Source of the DNA: Pannonibacter sp. SL95
GTDB taxonomy: Bacteria > Pseudomonadota > Alphaproteobacteria > Rhizobiales > Stappiaceae
Assembly: GCF_026672425.1 (NCBI RefSeq)
Contig: NZ_JAPPRC010000004.1
Coordinates: 490,501 to 554,500 of the forward strand
DNA length: 64,000 nucleotides
Reading direction: 5' to 3'
Position 1 is the stretch's first letter. Each line of letters starts with the position of its first letter. The notes below the pieces were generated by a model. The model had not been told where the DNA came from. It saw nothing but the letters and a program-made list of their open reading frames with translations, and did not search any database. Positions 26,420 through 34,036 of this stretch are shown here, in pieces. Both the position numbers and the translations under genes were made by a program.

Positions 26420-26995
26420 TCAGCCGGCAAACGCCCGGTTGGTGATGGCCGCGGTATCGGGGTCCGGTCCGTAATCCTGTTCACCGGACACCTGGAGCAA
26501 CTCCTGCAGCCGGTTGCGGGCCCGGTTGACGCGGCTCTTGATCGTGCCGAGCGCGCAGCCACAGATCACAGCGGCTTCCTCGTAGGAAAACCCTGACGCT
26601 CCGACAAGAATGATCGCTTCGCGCTGGTCATCCGCCAGCCGGTCGAGAGCCCGGCGAAAGTCCTGCATGTCGAGATTGCCATGCTGGGCCGGATGGACGG
26701 CCAGCCGCTCGGTGAAGAGGCCGTCGCTGTCCTGGATCTCGCGCCCGCGTTTGCGGGCCTGGCTGTAAAACTCGTTGCGCAGGATGGTGAAAAGCCATGC
26801 CTTCATGTTCGTGCCGGGCTCGAAGCTGTTCTGCTTGGCCCAGGCTTTCATGATGGCATCCTGAACAAGATCATCCGCGCGGTCGGGCTTTCCGGACAGG
26901 GAATAGGCGAAGGCGCGCAGGCTCGGCAGGCACGAGAGCATCTCCCGCTTGAACGTCCGCGCAATGTCGTCTTCGGTTGCCTTGTCGCCCGTCAT
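26420..26995 (-). CDS. ecfG: EcfG general stress sigma factor
   Basis: A 191-residue ECF sigma factor. Region 2 covers about 18-85 (DDLVQDAIMKAWAKQNSFEPGTNMKAWLFTILRN), and region 4 about 118-170 (DQREAIILVGASGFSYEEAA, then GTIKSRVNRAR). The FEPGTN and NEFYS features are those of EcfG/RpoE2/SigT, the master sigma factor of the alphaproteobacterial general stress response. Its start overlaps the nepR stop (ATGA). A matching GGAAC-N16-CGTT promoter upstream of nepR indicates autoactivation. NepR should bind and inhibit it until phosphorylated PhyR removes NepR. Confidence 0.93.
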   Translation of the reverse strand: MTGDKATEDDIARTFKREMLSCLPSLRAFAYSLSGKPDRADDLVQDAIMKAWAKQNSFEPGTNMKAWLFTILRNEFYSQARKRGREIQDSDGLFTERLAVHPAQHGNLDMQDFRRALDRLADDQREAIILVGASGFSYEEAAVICGCALGTIKSRVNRARNRLQELLQVSGEQDYGPDPDTAAITNRAFAG

Positions 26996-27177
26996 TTCTT
27001 GAGGCTCCGTTGTTCTGCCTCGTCGAGGCGCTCAAGAAGGTCGAGGAACTTGTCCGGGATTCCTTCGGCCTGCACTGATTCATAGAGTTGGCGCAGGCGG
27101 TCGGTGATTTGCTGGGCGGCTTCCGTCGCCGTTTCCTGCTGTGGTTCCGTGCCGGTCTGACTGGTGCGTTCTCTCAT
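26992..27177 (-). CDS. nepR: anti-sigma factor NepR
   Basis: A 61-residue protein with the conserved NepR helices (QITDRLRQLYESVQAEGIPDKF, then DLLERLDEAE), disordered ends and a gene directly upstream of ecfG with a 4-bp overlap. NepR sequesters EcfG and is released by phospho-PhyR. Starts at 27177 or three codons earlier (27186) are both possible and neither has a strong ribosome-binding site. The EcfG-type promoter on this strand gives a leader of only about 20-30 nt. Confidence 0.88.
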   Translation of the reverse strand: MRERTSQTGTEPQQETATEAAQQITDRLRQLYESVQAEGIPDKFLDLLERLDEAEQRSLKK

Positions 27178-27214
27178 GGGTCTCATGCATCCGTGCTGGT
27201 CATCTGAAAATCGT

Positions 27215-27239
27215 AACGCGGCATCGCAAAAAAAGTTCC
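27215..27239 (-). promoter_or_regulatory. EcfG-type promoter for nepR-ecfG
   Basis: On the minus strand GGAAC (27239-27235), 16 nt, CGTT (27218-27215). It sits about 40 bp upstream of nepR and back-to-back with the phyR promoter; their GGAAC elements are the inner arms of one inverted repeat. Confidence 0.88.
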
Positions 27240-27247
27240 CGTGCGAC

Positions 27248-27272
27248 GGAACTTTTTTATCCGCCGTCCGTT
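27248..27272 (+). promoter_or_regulatory. EcfG-type promoter for phyR
   Basis: GGAAC (27248-27252), 16 nt, CGTT (27269-27272), 79 bp upstream of the phyR start. It makes phyR part of its own regulon, giving positive feedback. Confidence 0.88.
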
Positions 27273-27350
27273 GATGTGACATTCGCCCGGCATGCCGGGT
27301 ATCGGGAGTTCCGGCCGAAAGGCCCATGGACAGGCAAACGGAGCCAACGC

Positions 27351-28145
27351 ATGTCGCTTTCCACCCGCATTGCACCTCACCTGAGTTATCTGCGCCGCTA
27401 CGCAAGGGCGGTCACCGGCTCGCAGACATCGGGGGACGCCTATGTCGCCGCGACGCTGGAGGCGCTGATTGCCGATGTTGGCATCCTTCCCGAGGCTTCA
27501 AGCGACCGGGTCGCGCTCTATAAACTGTTTGCCTCCCTGTTTGGTTCCACCCTCATCAAGGTCGAGCCGACAGCCTCTCCCTATGTCTGGGAGCGCCGGG
27601 CGGCCGAGTATCTGGCAGCGATCCCGCCGAAGAACCGCCTCGCTTTCCTGCTTGTCTCGGTCGAAGAGTTCAGTCGGGCCGAAGCGGCCGAGATCCTGTC
27701 GGTCGAGCCTTCCGACCTCGATGCCATGGTGACCGAGGCGGGACTGGAGATTTCCCGTCAGGTGTCGACCGACATCATGATCATCGAAGACGAGCCGCTG
27801 ATCGCGATGGACATCGAACAGATGGTGGAATCGCTCGGCCATCGGGTGAGCGGGATTGCCCGCACGCACAAGGAGGCGGTCGACCTGTTCCGCAAGACCA
27901 GCCCGCGCATGATCCTGGCCGATATTCAACTGGCCGATGGCAGTTCCGGCATTGATGCAGTGAACGAGATCCTTGGCGAAATGCTCGTGCCGGTCATCTT
28001 CATCACCGCCTTCCCCGAGCGCCTGCTGACGGGCGAGCGCCCCGAACCGGCCTTCCTGGTGACCAAGCCCTTCAACCCGGACATGGTGAAGGCCTTGATC
28101 GGGCAGGCCCTGTTCTTTGATCAGGGTGCGAAGGCAGACGCCTGA
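27351..28145 (+). CDS. phyR: PhyR anti-anti-sigma response regulator
   Basis: A 264-residue protein with an N-terminal sigma-like domain (about 1-130) and a C-terminal receiver domain with phospho-acceptor Asp191 and conserved Lys239 (VTKPF). When phosphorylated, the sigma-like domain binds NepR and frees EcfG. The FITAFPER stretch after beta-4 matches the FAT-GUY type receiver signature. The ATG at 27351 has GGAG seven bases upstream; earlier in-frame codons belong to the promoter region. It is divergent from nepR-ecfG, as is usual. Confidence 0.94.
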   Translation: MSLSTRIAPHLSYLRRYARAVTGSQTSGDAYVAATLEALIADVGILPEASSDRVALYKLFASLFGSTLIKVEPTASPYVWERRAAEYLAAIPPKNRLAFLLVSVEEFSRAEAAEILSVEPSDLDAMVTEAGLEISRQVSTDIMIIEDEPLIAMDIEQMVESLGHRVSGIARTHKEAVDLFRKTSPRMILADIQLADGSSGIDAVNEILGEMLVPVIFITAFPERLLTGERPEPAFLVTKPFNPDMVKALIGQALFFDQGAKADA

Positions 28146-28162
28146 AAAAATCGACAGTGTGA

Positions 28163-28187
28163 GGAACAATTCAGACGGTGAAGCGTT
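28163..28187 (+). promoter_or_regulatory. EcfG-type promoter for the DUF1328 gene
   Basis: GGAAC (28163-28167), 16 nt, CGTT (28184-28187), 31 bp before the small membrane protein start, immediately downstream of phyR. The match and the spacing equal those of the nepR and phyR promoters. Confidence 0.85.
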
Positions 28188-28217
28188 CTTACAGCATAGA
28201 CTTTATAGGAGAGACCC

Positions 28218-28382
28218 ATGCTGTACTATGCTCTTGTCTTCTTTATCGTTGCCATCATTGCTGGCGTACTCGGTTTTGGCGGTATCGCCGGCGCATCTGC
28301 TGGCATCGCGCAAATCCTGTTCTTCCTGTTCCTGGCTTTCCTGGTCATCTCGCTCATCATGAGCGTGATCAGGAAGGCCTGA
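28218..28382 (+). CDS. DUF1328 small membrane protein (YtjA-like)
   Basis: A 54-residue hydrophobic protein with two membrane segments around a [13 protein letters not shown] turn, the hallmark of DUF1328/YtjA. Such proteins are common stress-induced membrane peptides of unknown mechanism. AGGAGA lies six bases before the ATG. An EcfG promoter is directly upstream, placing it in the stress regulon. The downstream histidine kinase gene may be co-transcribed. Confidence 0.85.
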   Translation: MLYYALVFFIVAIIAGVLGFGGIAGASAGIAQILFFLFLAFLVISLIMSVIRKA

Positions 28383-28475
28383 CGGGGCACCTGACAATCC
28401 GGCAGCCTGAGTTGGCGCTGTTCTTCCGGGAACGGCGTCCACACAGGTGTGCCGGTTTTGCGTTGGAGTTTCGAC

Positions 28476-29486
28476 GTGAGTCATCGTTTGACCTGGCAAA
28501 ACGCCGGACAGCCTGAAGCGCAGATGCGGGAATATCTCCTGCTGGCGTTGGAGCGCTCTGGCGTCTGCGTCATGTTGCAGTCAGCCAGTCTTGAGTACCT
28601 GTATCTCGCCAATCTGCCGGACTGCTGGCATTTCGACAGCGCAAAAGGCGCACCTTCGGACGCGTCGTTGTTCGGGGCCGATCTGGCCAGACGGCTGCGG
28701 CTGCTGAAGCAGGAGGTTCTCGCCGCCGGTGAGATGCGTAGCCTCGATGCGGCGACTTGTGAGGATGGGCTGTTCCATTTTCGCGTCGAACAGGTGGCAG
28801 GGTTCGGCGCCGAACCTCACCTTCTGACCACGATCGTTGACCTGACGGAGAAAACCCGCCGTGAAAAGGTGCTGCGGGCACTGTTGCGGGAAGTCAGCCA
28901 CAGGTCGAAGAACCTGCTCGCCATCATCCAGAGCCTTGCGGCGCAAACCGCGCGCCGGTCGACCACGCTCGATCAGTTTCTGGCCAAATTCCGCGGCCGG
29001 CTTTTCTCTCTGGCGCAATCTCAGGATCTCGTGACGCAGTCGAACTGGCATGGTGCACAGTTCAAGGAACTCGTGCGCCATCAGGTCGAACGCTACATGC
29101 CGCAGAACGGCGCTGCCGTTGAAGTGCTGGGGGAGGACGTGCTGCTTGACCCAAATGCCGCGCTGCATGTGGGGCTGGCCTTGCACGAACTCACGGTCAA
29201 TGCGGTCAGCTATGGTACCGCCGTGACATCCGGACCGCCGGTCACGGTACGCTGCAGCCGGCTGCGCGAGGACGGTCATGAGATGCTGGAGATCATCTGG
29301 CTGGAAAGCGTCACCCCGGGTGCCGCTGAGGATCCGTCAGAACTGCGAAGTGACGGCCAGTTTGGCAGCACGGTGCTGGAGCGCGTCGTGCCGGCAGCGA
29401 TCAACGGCCGCGCGGAGTATCATCTGACCCCTCGGCTCGTGTCATATCGTCTGGTCTTTCCTGCTGAATGGGGCGAGGTATCGTGA
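28476..29486 (+). CDS. HWE-family sensor histidine kinase (soluble)
   Basis: A 336-residue kinase with a PAS-like N-terminal region (about 25-125) and an HWE/HisKA_2 transmitter. The phospho-acceptor is His142 in REVSHRSKN, the N box is HELTVNAVS (Asn242), and a WxE motif appears as IIWLES. No membrane segment is present, so the signal is cytoplasmic. GTG at 28476 is preferred since GGAG is eight bases upstream; another GTG lies nine codons earlier. Kinases of this class phosphorylate PhyR-type regulators, and phyR is one gene away. Confidence 0.87.
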   Translation: MSHRLTWQNAGQPEAQMREYLLLALERSGVCVMLQSASLEYLYLANLPDCWHFDSAKGAPSDASLFGADLARRLRLLKQEVLAAGEMRSLDAATCEDGLFHFRVEQVAGFGAEPHLLTTIVDLTEKTRREKVLRALLREVSHRSKNLLAIIQSLAAQTARRSTTLDQFLAKFRGRLFSLAQSQDLVTQSNWHGAQFKELVRHQVERYMPQNGAAVEVLGEDVLLDPNAALHVGLALHELTVNAVSYGTAVTSGPPVTVRCSRLREDGHEMLEIIWLESVTPGAAEDPSELRSDGQFGSTVLERVVPAAINGRAEYHLTPRLVSYRLVFPAEWGEVS

Positions 29487-29633
29487 GCGCATACAAGCGA
29501 CGGTCCGTCAGGTTCCGGTGAGAACGCATGGCCGCGCGGGGTGTGTCCGGCAGATACGACAAGGTTCTGCGCCCAGGTCTGCCGAAGCGGACCTGAGAGC
29601 AGAAACCGGAGTGTGGGCAAGGGTGCCCAAGCG

Positions 29634-29831
29634 TCAGTTGCGCTTGAGCCAGTCGTCGATTTCGCGCTCGGCTTCATCCTGGGCCTTGCCATAGCGTTCC
29701 TGAAGAAGGCCCGAGAGCTGCTTGCGGTTGCCGGCGATCACATCCAGCTCGTCGCCGGTGATCTTGCCCCACTGGGCCTGCACTTTGCCCTTGAATTGCT
29801 CCCAGTTGCCTTCGATCTGGTTCCAGTTCAT
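29634..29831 (-). CDS. CsbD-family stress protein
   Basis: A 65-residue hydrophilic protein with the full CsbD signature (MNWNQIEGNWEQFKGKV, then WGKITGDELD). CsbD proteins are strongly induced general-stress proteins in many bacteria; their mechanism is unknown. It is convergent with the upstream kinase gene and carries an exact EcfG promoter on its own strand 60-85 bp upstream. Confidence 0.92.
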   Translation of the reverse strand: MNWNQIEGNWEQFKGKVQAQWGKITGDELDVIAGNRKQLSGLLQERYGKAQDEAEREIDDWLKRN

Positions 29832-29891
29832 TGCGAACTCCTTTGAGGTTGGTTTCGTGTTTACTGGAGCATGCGCGCTGCTCGAAGGGTT

Positions 29892-29916
29892 AACGACTGG
29901 CGAGGACTTTGGTTCC
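29892..29916 (-). promoter_or_regulatory. EcfG-type promoter for the CsbD gene
   Basis: On the minus strand GGAAC (29916-29912), 16 nt, CGTT (29895-29892), 61 bp before the CsbD start codon. Same spacing as the four other sites in this island. Confidence 0.86.
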
Positions 29917-30030
29917 AGTCTGGATCGGCACCTGCGCGCAAATCACGCGGAGGTCTTAGAATTACCTTTTGCAATGAATAGCTTCGCTCTAATGTCAAAC
30001 GTCCATGCCGCCTGAGGTTCGCTTTCCATC

Positions 30031-31617
30031 ATGAAACGCTATATGCCCGTGATCGTCTTTGTGATCACGTCAGTCATCGGTCTGCTGATGACATTTGTGG
30101 TGTTTCAGGCCGAGCGGGCTGCCGAGCAGGGTCGCTTCGAGGTTCTGGCGCACGAGGCCAAGGGGCGCATTCAGGCCCGTGTCGACCAGCGCAAGGCGCT
30201 GCTGACCGCGACCCTTTCCTATTTCGAAGCGAACAAGGGGCCGCTGAGCCGGGCGGAGTTCCAGATTTTCGTGCAGGGGCTGGATCTCAGCGAAGAAGGG
30301 CGCGGCATGCAGGGCCTGGGTTTTGCCAGGCTGGTGCGGACCGGGGACGAAGCGCGCGCCAGCGCCGAGCTGCTTAAGAACTACGGCATTACCCAGGACG
30401 TTTGGCCGGACACTGACCAGGAATGGCGCGCCCCGATCGTCATGCTGGAGCCGCAGGACCCGCGGAACGCCCGCGCGCTGGGCTTCGACATGTTCAGCGA
30501 GGAAAAGCGCCGTGCAGCGATGAGGTCCGCCTATGACACGGGTCAATTGCGGGCCTCGGCGCCGGTCGCATTGGTGCAGGAAAACGGCGTCGATCCGCAG
30601 ACCGGCTTCCTGTTCTACATTCCCTATCGCACCAAGGGGGAAACGGAGGGCTTCGTCTATGCCCCGTTCAGGGTTGGCAACCTGCACCGGATGGCGCTTG
30701 ATTTTCCAACCCCGCTGCCGGTGCTGGTGGAAAGCTGGGACATCACCGATGGTGGGCGGCTGCCGTTGTTCCGCTCGGAGGGATATGAGCAGGTTGCCGG
30801 GCGCCTGCAGGAGCCTGTGACGCGGCAGGTCGAGGTGGGCGGCAGGATCTGGTCGATCTCGGTGGTCGAGCGGACACCGGTCAATGGCGGCATGTCCCAC
30901 TGGAGGTCCTTCATCCTGGGCACGGTGTCATTGCTGTTCGCCGCTGCACTGGCGGTGTCGATCCGCAACCAGATGCGGGCCGTCGAGGCCCGGCGGGAGG
31001 TGGTGTGGATCTCGCAGAAGGCGATCGAGGAGAAAGACCTGCTGCTGCAGGAAATGAAGCACCGGATCAAGAATTCCATTGCCCGGATCCTCGCCATGGC
31101 GCGCCAGACGGCTGCCAGCGCCAAGACACTCGATGCCTTTTCAGCTTCGTTTTCTGCCAGATTGCAGGCCATGGCCAACGCGCAGGACCTGCTGACCCGT
31201 TCCCGCTGGCAGAAGGCCGCGCTGGGCGAACTTTTGACGCAGGAGCTTGAGCAAGTCTTTGGCAGCGGGCTGCCGGGGGCAACCCTGGACGGGCCAGCTG
31301 TCATCCTCGACGAGAAGGCGACGCATGCGCTGGGGCTGGTCACTCACGAACTGGCGACCAATGCACTGAAATACGCCGGGATCGGCGATGGCGGCGGAAC
31401 GCTGACGGTTGCCTGGCGGATCGAGGCGGAGGGCGCCCGGCGGATGCTGTGCCTCGACTGGCGCGAGGAGGGCAATGCGCCAGTTGCCGCCAGCGAGCGC
31501 AAGGGCTTCGGCACACGGCTGATCGATGCGACGGTGCGGGCCGAACTGGGCGGCATGATCGAACGGACGTTTTCGCCGAACGGGCTCGCCGTCCGGCTGC
31601 GCTTTGCCATCACCTGA
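30031..31617 (+). CDS. CHASE-domain HWE sensor histidine kinase
   Basis: A 528-residue membrane kinase. A membrane segment at about 5-24 and another at about 292-311 bracket a periplasmic CHASE domain. The cytoplasmic HWE/HisKA_2 transmitter has His344 in EMKHRIKN, the N box HELATNALKYA and the WxE motif LDWREEG. CHASE domains sense small extracellular ligands. It lies next to the CsbD gene in the stress island and is a second candidate kinase for PhyR. I found no EcfG promoter in front of it. Confidence 0.88.
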   Translation: MKRYMPVIVFVITSVIGLLMTFVVFQAERAAEQGRFEVLAHEAKGRIQARVDQRKALLTATLSYFEANKGPLSRAEFQIFVQGLDLSEEGRGMQGLGFARLVRTGDEARASAELLKNYGITQDVWPDTDQEWRAPIVMLEPQDPRNARALGFDMFSEEKRRAAMRSAYDTGQLRASAPVALVQENGVDPQTGFLFYIPYRTKGETEGFVYAPFRVGNLHRMALDFPTPLPVLVESWDITDGGRLPLFRSEGYEQVAGRLQEPVTRQVEVGGRIWSISVVERTPVNGGMSHWRSFILGTVSLLFAAALAVSIRNQMRAVEARREVVWISQKAIEEKDLLLQEMKHRIKNSIARILAMARQTAASAKTLDAFSASFSARLQAMANAQDLLTRSRWQKAALGELLTQELEQVFGSGLPGATLDGPAVILDEKATHALGLVTHELATNALKYAGIGDGGGTLTVAWRIEAEGARRMLCLDWREEGNAPVAASERKGFGTRLIDATVRAELGGMIERTFSPNGLAVRLRFAIT

Positions 31618-31714
31618 GAGGCACCGCTTGCGGCAGGTCAATCCGCCCGCGCCTTGAACCTGCTAGCTCTGAGGCCAGGCGCGGTTGCGCCGCTGGCGAA
31701 CGAAGGAGCATCGC

Positions 31715-32074
31715 ATGTCCGTGAGTGATTGGCAGGCTTTCATTTCCGAAACCGACAGCCGCATGGCAGCCCTGCGCGCCGGGATTCCGGGCGTTGCCAA
31801 GGGCTTCGGCGAGACCGCCCGGGCGGCCATCGGCGCAGGAGCGCTGGATTCCAAGACCAAGGAACTGATCGCGCTGGCCATCGGCATCACCGCGCGTTGC
31901 GACGGTTGCCTCGCCTATCATGCCAAGGCGGCAGCGAAATATGGCGCGAGCCGGGAAGAAATACTGGAGACCATCGGCGTGGCAGTCTACATGGGAGGTG
32001 GGCCGTCCATGATCTATGGTGCCGAAGCGCTGGCGGCCTTTGACGCCTTCGCACCCTCCGCCCCCCAGGGCTGA
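31715..32074 (+). CDS. carboxymuconolactone decarboxylase-family protein (AhpD-like)
   Basis: A 119-residue protein starting at MSVSDW, with GAAGGAG upstream of the ATG. It has the AhpD core: Cys62 and Cys65 in CDGCLAYH with His69, and a preceding conserved Glu/Lys helix (KTKELIALAIGI). The Cys pair and proton-relay residues give AhpD-like proteins alkylhydroperoxidase or thiol-disulfide activity. Single-domain length and the GGGPSMIYGAEAL end fit the CMD family. It stands alone between the kinase and a HAD phosphatase, possibly part of the oxidative stress response. Confidence 0.87.
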   Translation: MSVSDWQAFISETDSRMAALRAGIPGVAKGFGETARAAIGAGALDSKTKELIALAIGITARCDGCLAYHAKAAAKYGASREEILETIGVAVYMGGGPSMIYGAEALAAFDAFAPSAPQG

Positions 32075-32148
32075 CAGACGCAACGCAGGCACTGGCTGCC
32101 GTTTGCCCTGCCAGCCTCCCCACCCATGGGGGCAGCAAGGCGAACGGC

Positions 32149-32787
32149 ATGTATGACGCGGTGATCTTCGACCTCGACGGAACCCTGCTTTCCACCGAAT
32201 CCGTTTCGGTGCGCGGCGGCATGAGCGCGCTCAGGTCGCTCGGACAGACGCCGGAGGAGCACTTGTTCCACCTGCTGGTCGGCAAGGACGATGCCGCAAG
32301 CCGGCTTGTGCTGCTGGAGCATCTGGGCGCCGAGACTGTCGAGGCGTTCATGCCGGCCTGGAGCCGCGAGTGCCAGCGCATCTTTGCCGAGGAGGGCATT
32401 CCGCTGCGCCCGCGCGTGACCGAGCTGCTGGAGCATCTGGACACAACGGGACTGCCGCGCGCCATCGCAACCTCAAGCCGCCGCGACAGCGCCCGGACCA
32501 AGCTGAAATGGGCCGGCCTCGACGGGCGGTTCTCAAATCTGGTCTGTTTTGAAGATGTCGACCTGCGCAAGCCCGCTCCGGACCCGTATCTGCGCGCTGC
32601 CGAGCTGCTCGGCGTCGACCCGGTCCGCTGCCTGGCGTTCGAGGACAGCGAAACGGGCGCGGAAGCGGCGATGCGGGCGGGCATGGTGGTCGTGCAGGTG
32701 CCGGATCTGCTGCCGTCCGACGGCCGGTTTGCCCATCACCTCGCCGACGACATCTGGCAAGGTGCCAGCAAGGCGGGGCTCGTCTGA
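32149..32787 (+). CDS. HAD-family phosphatase
   Basis: A 212-residue HAD subfamily I hydrolase. Motif I is FDLDGT (Asp8, Asp10), motif II ATSSRR, motif III lysine in LRKPAPD and motif IV FEDSETG. Cap size and sequence resemble beta-phosphoglucomutase-like or phosphoglycolate-type phosphatases. The substrate is not evident. The gene ends just before a 9-bp stem shared with the convergent rhodanese gene. Confidence 0.85.
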   Translation: MYDAVIFDLDGTLLSTESVSVRGGMSALRSLGQTPEEHLFHLLVGKDDAASRLVLLEHLGAETVEAFMPAWSRECQRIFAEEGIPLRPRVTELLEHLDTTGLPRAIATSSRRDSARTKLKWAGLDGRFSNLVCFEDVDLRKPAPDPYLRAAELLGVDPVRCLAFEDSETGAEAAMRAGMVVVQVPDLLPSDGRFAHHLADDIWQGASKAGLV

Positions 32788-32796
32788 GCTGCAGAT

Positions 32797-32820
32797 GGCT
32801 TCCGGCACAGGCCGGAAGCC
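32797..32820. terminator. hairpin between convergent HAD and rhodanese genes
   Basis: GGCTTCCGG (32797-32805) pairs perfectly with CCGGAAGCC (32812-32820) over a 6-nt loop. Position between convergent stops suggests transcription termination for both genes, although no T-run follows on either strand. Confidence 0.5.
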
Positions 32821-32843
32821 GAAGCGCGTGTCAGGGACGCGTG

Positions 32844-33221
32844 TCAGGGGCGCGGGACGTGGGCACCGGTGGCCGTGTCCGTGCCGAGATAGGCGTAGCC
32901 GGCCGCCTTCCAGGCGGTGAAGCCGCCGGCGACATGGGTGATGCGCTCGAAGCCGGCCTCGATGCAGCGCTCGGCCATGCGGTGCGAGCGAACGCCGGAG
33001 CCGCACATCAGCACAAGCGGACGGGGACCGCCGGTCGGCAGCCGCGCCGGGTCAAAACCCGAGACCGGCGCCAGAAGCGCGCCAGCGACATGTTCGTAGG
33101 CGTATTCGCTGGGCGTGCGCACGTCGATCAGGATGATCTCGTTGGCGTCATAACGCGCCCGCGCCTCTTCGATGGTCAGGGTCTCGAGGACGGCGGTTCC
33201 AATCAGGTCTTCGGTCGGCAT
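32844..33221 (-). CDS. rhodanese-like sulfurtransferase
   Basis: A 125-residue single-domain rhodanese. The active-site Cys73 sits in the loop CGSGVRS and the conserved LIDVRTPSEY stretch is present. It transfers sulfane sulfur between persulfides, thiosulfate and thiol acceptors. Its start is 27 bp from a BigR-like operator (33249-33266), and the plus-strand neighbours include YeeE/YedE and an MBL persulfide-dioxygenase-like gene. A role in reduced-sulfur detoxification is therefore likely. Confidence 0.88.
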   Translation of the reverse strand: MPTEDLIGTAVLETLTIEEARARYDANEIILIDVRTPSEYAYEHVAGALLAPVSGFDPARLPTGGPRPLVLMCGSGVRSHRMAERCIEAGFERITHVAGGFTAWKAAGYAYLGTDTATGAHVPRP

Positions 33222-33248
33222 GTGGGGGCTCCCGGGTTGATCGATTTA

Positions 33249-33266
33249 ATTCGTATATTCGAAAAT
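33249..33266. promoter_or_regulatory. BigR/SqrR-like operator, copy 1
   Basis: The 18-mer ATTCGTATATTCGAAAAT lies in an A/T-rich gap upstream of the rhodanese gene. It contains TTCG-N6-CGAA and shares 14 of 18 positions with the site at 36097 before the YeeE/YedE genes. This resembles operators of sulfide-responsive ArsR-type repressors of the BigR/SqrR group; no such repressor gene is inside the window. Confidence 0.55.
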
Positions 33267-33405
33267 TATGACATTACAAGGGGCGCCGGCGTTTCTTGGC
33301 GGAGGATCGCAAAAAGACGCCGTAACGTCAGCTTCCTGTCACATGGACGTTGCCACCCCGAATTAAACAGTCCGCGCATGGATCTTCCGATTCGAGAGAA
33401 GCCAC

Positions 33406-33855
33406 ATGAGCGCTGCCACGGTCCTGTTTGTCTGCCCGGACAACGCCCTGCTTGGTCCCCTGGCAGAGGCTTACCTGAACGCGATCGGCGGCGGCCGGCT
33501 GCGGGCGTTCTCGGCTGCACCGACGCCAGTCGGCGCGCTGCATCCGGCAACCCGGCGCCTGCTGGCCGATCATGGCCTGACGGTGACGGGTCTCATCCCG
33601 AAGAGCTGGGACATCTTCCTGCTGCCTCACGCACCGCAGCCGGACCGGATCGTCGCCCTGTCGCAAGGCGTCTCCGGCGCGGCGCAGCCGCAGTGGCGCG
33701 GCAACCCGAAGCAGACGCTGTGGGACATCGCCGGCAACGGCGCGCGCAACGACAGCCCTGCGGTGTGCTCGGAATATTTCAGGCGGATCCGCCTGTGCAT
33801 CGACCGGATCCTGCAGGATCCCGCCAGCCTGCGCCAACCGGCCATCGCCTGCTGA
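33406..33855 (+). CDS. LMW protein-tyrosine-phosphatase/ArsC-like protein with degenerate P-loop
   Basis: A 149-residue protein whose fold pattern (VLFVC at residues 6-10, then a PLAEAYLN helix) is that of low-molecular-weight phosphatases and thioredoxin-dependent arsenate reductases. The active-site loop should read C-x5-R-S. Here Cys10 is kept but the loop is PDNALLG, with neither the phosphate-binding Arg nor the following Ser. The C-terminal NPKQTLWDIAGNG segment is similar to the ArsC-like WDxxDP region. It may be a non-catalytic or thiol-using relative. Sulfur-related neighbours suggest a redox role, but this is inference. Confidence 0.7.
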   Translation: MSAATVLFVCPDNALLGPLAEAYLNAIGGGRLRAFSAAPTPVGALHPATRRLLADHGLTVTGLIPKSWDIFLLPHAPQPDRIVALSQGVSGAAQPQWRGNPKQTLWDIAGNGARNDSPAVCSEYFRRIRLCIDRILQDPASLRQPAIAC

Positions 33856-34036
33856 GCGGCACAGGTCGACCCCGGGCCTCATGCACCTTAGTGAAACCTT
33901 CGCGTGCTAGATACCTGTTGAGCCCCCCAGGGACTGCCTATATGCAGGCAGCAACAGGAGAGGGGCGGCGAAGGCCTTCGCGTCAGAATGCGAAGCGGCG
34001 CCGGCCCTATGCCCAGCTTATGCACGGACACACGAC

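Noticed and set aside
28429-28464. GGAAC and CGTT upstream of the soluble HWE kinase as an EcfG promoter
   Set aside because: The spacer is 27 nt; the kinase may instead be transcribed from the DUF1328 promoter.
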